A stretch of DNA of 7,576 nucleotides from positions 2,225 through 9,800 of the forward strand of contig DNXU01000548.1 in assembly GCA_003505715.1 (NCBI GenBank), in the 5' to 3' direction. Every line of letters starts with the position of its first letter. Position 1 is the stretch's first letter. Positions 6,366 to 7,576 of this stretch are shown one piece after another. This stretch comes from Cyanobacteria bacterium UBA8803 (GTDB lineage Bacteria > Cyanobacteriota > Cyanobacteriia > Cyanobacteriales > Coleofasciculaceae). The position numbers were made by a program, and so were the translations under genes. The notes beneath the pieces are model-generated. The model was given only the letters and a program-made list of their open reading frames with translations, was not told where the DNA came from and ran no database searches.

Positions 6366-7448
6366 TTAAGCAATCGTTACTTCAGTGGACAAATAAACAT
6401 CCTGAATGGTGTGAAACAGCTTAACACCCTCCTCAAACGATCGCTGAAACGTCTTGCGACCCGAAATTAAACCGCAACCACCAGCTCGCTTGTTAATCAC
6501 AGCCGTGCGTACCGCTTCGGCAAAGTCACTTTTCCCGGAGGCTCCCCCGGAGTTAATTAAACCAGCACGACCTGCATAGCAGTTGATTACCTGATAGCGC
6601 GTGAGATCAATGGGATGGTCGCTGGTGAGTTCGGTGTAAACTTTTTTATCAGTTCTACCGTATTTCTGGCCTGTAGCTTGGGCAACAGCACCATAACCGT
6701 TATTGCATTCGGGTAGCTTCTGTTTGATCAAGTCGGCTTCGATTGTAACGCCCAAATGGTTGGCCTGTCCCGTTAAGTCGGCAGCCACATGATAGTCTTT
6801 ATCTTGATTAAACGCACTGTTGCGCAGATAGCACCAGAGAATTGTAGCCATACCTAATTCGTGGGCGCGGGCAAAAGCGCGGCTGACTTCCTGAATCTGG
6901 CGGGTAGACTGTTCGGAACCGAAATAAATTGTAGCGCCTACAGCCACAGCTCCTAAATTCCAGGCTTGCTCGACAGTCGCAAACATGATCTGGTCGAACT
7001 GATTAGGGTAGGTGAGCAGTTCGTTATGGTTGAGTTTCACTATAAAGGGGATGCGGTGAGCATACTTGCGAGACACCATCCCCAAAACCCCCAAGGTGGT
7101 AGCAACAGCATTACAACCGCCTTCCAGGGCAAGTTTGATAATGTTTCCTGGGTCGAAGTAGGCCGGATTAGGTGCAAAGGAAGCACCAGCAGAGTGTTCA
7201 ATGCCTTGGTCTACTGGCAGGATAGAAAGATAACCCGTCTTAGCAAGGCGTCCGGAAGAGTAAAGCTGCTGGAGACTGCGCAAAACTTGGGGGGAGCGAT
7301 CGCTATTAACAAAAATCCGATCCACCCAGTCAGGGCCAGGCAGATGCAACAGCTGTTTATCAATTTTGGCTTTGTAAGTTAGCAGGCTTTCGGCTTCGTC
7401 ACCCAGATACGAAGCAATAGATTGAGGGGCAGTTAGTGTAGCAGTCAT
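6366..7448 (-). CDS. fbaB: Class I fructose-bisphosphate aldolase (FbaB/DhnA type)
   Basis: 360 residues from ATG 7448. The enzyme (EC 4.1.2.13) reversibly joins glyceraldehyde-3-phosphate and dihydroxyacetone phosphate to fructose-1,6-bisphosphate through a Schiff base, serving glycolysis, gluconeogenesis and, in cyanobacteria, the Calvin cycle; it is cytosolic. The TIM-barrel landmarks match Escherichia coli FbaB closely: '[10 protein letters not shown]' (77-86), '[12 protein letters not shown]' (222-233), 'ADLIKQKLP' (238-246) with Lys242 as the likely Schiff-base lysine, '[10 protein letters not shown]' (293-302) for phosphate binding, and 'AVINKRAGG' (316-324). The C-terminus '[11 protein letters not shown]' is the normal family end, so the gene is complete. 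An in-frame TTG at 7472 would add eight residues, but the ATG has a Shine-Dalgarno and gives the usual 'MTA' beginning. Many cyanobacteria also carry an unrelated class II aldolase, so this may be the auxiliary isozyme; that is inference. Confidence 0.96.
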   Translation of the reverse strand: MTATLTAPQSIASYLGDEAESLLTYKAKIDKQLLHLPGPDWVDRIFVNSDRSPQVLRSLQQLYSSGRLAKTGYLSILPVDQGIEHSAGASFAPNPAYFDPGNIIKLALEGGCNAVATTLGVLGMVSRKYAHRIPFIVKLNHNELLTYPNQFDQIMFATVEQAWNLGAVAVGATIYFGSEQSTRQIQEVSRAFARAHELGMATILWCYLRNSAFNQDKDYHVAADLTGQANHLGVTIEADLIKQKLPECNNGYGAVAQATGQKYGRTDKKVYTELTSDHPIDLTRYQVINCYAGRAGLINSGGASGKSDFAEAVRTAVINKRAGGCGLISGRKTFQRSFEEGVKLFHTIQDVYLSTEVTIA

Positions 7449-7450
7449 AT

Positions 7451-7456
7451 CACCTT
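7451..7456 (-). promoter_or_regulatory. Ribosome binding site deciding the aldolase start
   Basis: On the minus strand AAGGTG (7456-7451) precedes ATG 7448-7446, within AAAGGTGAT, which complements part of the 16S rRNA 3' end. Nothing comparable lies before the alternative TTG at 7472, so ATG 7448 is preferred. Confidence 0.65.
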
Positions 7457-7555
7457 TCTTCAAAACTTTCAATAACCTATTTTTTAATTTTGGCAGTGTC
7501 TTAAAATTGTGCAGTCCCTACAGAGATAGAGTTCTACTCAAGACTTACTGACAAG

Positions 7556-7570
7556 CCCCCCTAACCCCCC
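7556..7570. repeat. C6-TAA-C6 tract, partial repeat at window edge
   Basis: Six C, TAA, six C, then AACCTT to the window end; on the minus strand this is a G-rich tract about 110 bases upstream of the aldolase start. Runs of this kind recur in cyanobacterial intergenic DNA. The repeat probably continues beyond the window, so its extent cannot be judged. Confidence 0.45.
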
Positions 7571-7576
7571 AACCTT

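Larger units (their letters stand above)
6095..6368. mobile_element. Possible non-coding inserted element between aldolase and channel genes
   Basis: The inverted heptamer arrays, the central palindrome and unique spacers together make a nested structure over 6127-6360. It is flanked by the 8-mer TAATATTA at 6095-6102 and 6361-6368, which could be a target-site duplication. No transposase is encoded, so if mobile it would depend on another element, like a MITE. The flanking 8-mer is AT-rich and palindromic, and it lies 24 bases from the left array, so the insertion reading is tentative. The region also separates the aldolase stop from the channel start. Confidence 0.35.

Noticed and set aside
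6966..7382. 138-codon plus-strand frame opposite the aldolase
   Set aside because: It is antisense to highly conserved enzyme coding sequence, so it is a shadow frame.
7449..7576. Promoter for the aldolase
   Set aside because: I looked for paired -35/-10 boxes in this segment and found none with acceptable spacing; the promoter may be unconventional or lie beyond the window.

Overview
The window looks like chromosomal DNA from a cyanobacterium, probably a filamentous one. Three things support this. The palindrome GCGATCGC (HIP1) occurs seven times, against about 0.1 expected by chance. Heptanucleotide tandem repeats and small palindromic repeats sit between the genes. The proteins have cyanobacterial architectures, notably a large PAS/GAF soluble histidine kinase.

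All five credible genes lie on the minus strand, so in reading order (from high to low coordinates) they are: a class I fructose-bisphosphate aldolase of the FbaB/DhnA type (7448-6366); a KirBac-type inward-rectifier potassium channel (6093-5197); a 1096-residue soluble sensor histidine kinase with PAS-GAF-PAS-GAF-GAF-HisKA-HATPase order (5019-1729); a 191-residue cytosolic protein that may have a Mog1/PsbP-like fold (1606-1031); and a 128-residue membrane-anchored or exported protein of unknown function (441-55). The gaps (272, 177, 122 and 589 bp) are long and repeat-bearing, so this is a co-oriented series rather than an obvious tight operon. Nothing in the sequence ties the aldolase, channel and kinase into one pathway.

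The most structured DNA is between the aldolase and the channel. Two 49-bp arrays of seven heptamers each, in inverted orientation (6127-6175 and 6312-6360), enclose a near-perfect 29-bp inverted repeat with a 7-base loop (6211-6275). An 8-bp direct repeat, TAATATTA, flanks the whole, touching the aldolase stop on one side and lying one base from the channel start on the other. A second repeat family occurs as two 38-bp copies exactly 720 bp apart, one just downstream of the kinase stop and one shortly downstream of the PsbP-like gene. Their three differences leave the predicted hairpin intact in minus-strand RNA.

Among the proteins, three details stand out. The channel has a cysteine pair bracketing its pore at nearly the spacing of the disulfide in eukaryotic Kir channels, and an unusual SIGYGA filter. 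The kinase's first GAF domain looks like a cyanobacteriochrome GAF, with the bilin-type cysteine present but the usual following histidine replaced. The kinase appears to start at TTG, nine bases after an in-frame stop. I see no tRNA, rRNA, CRISPR array, transposase or defence cassette, and no clear evidence of a wholly new system.
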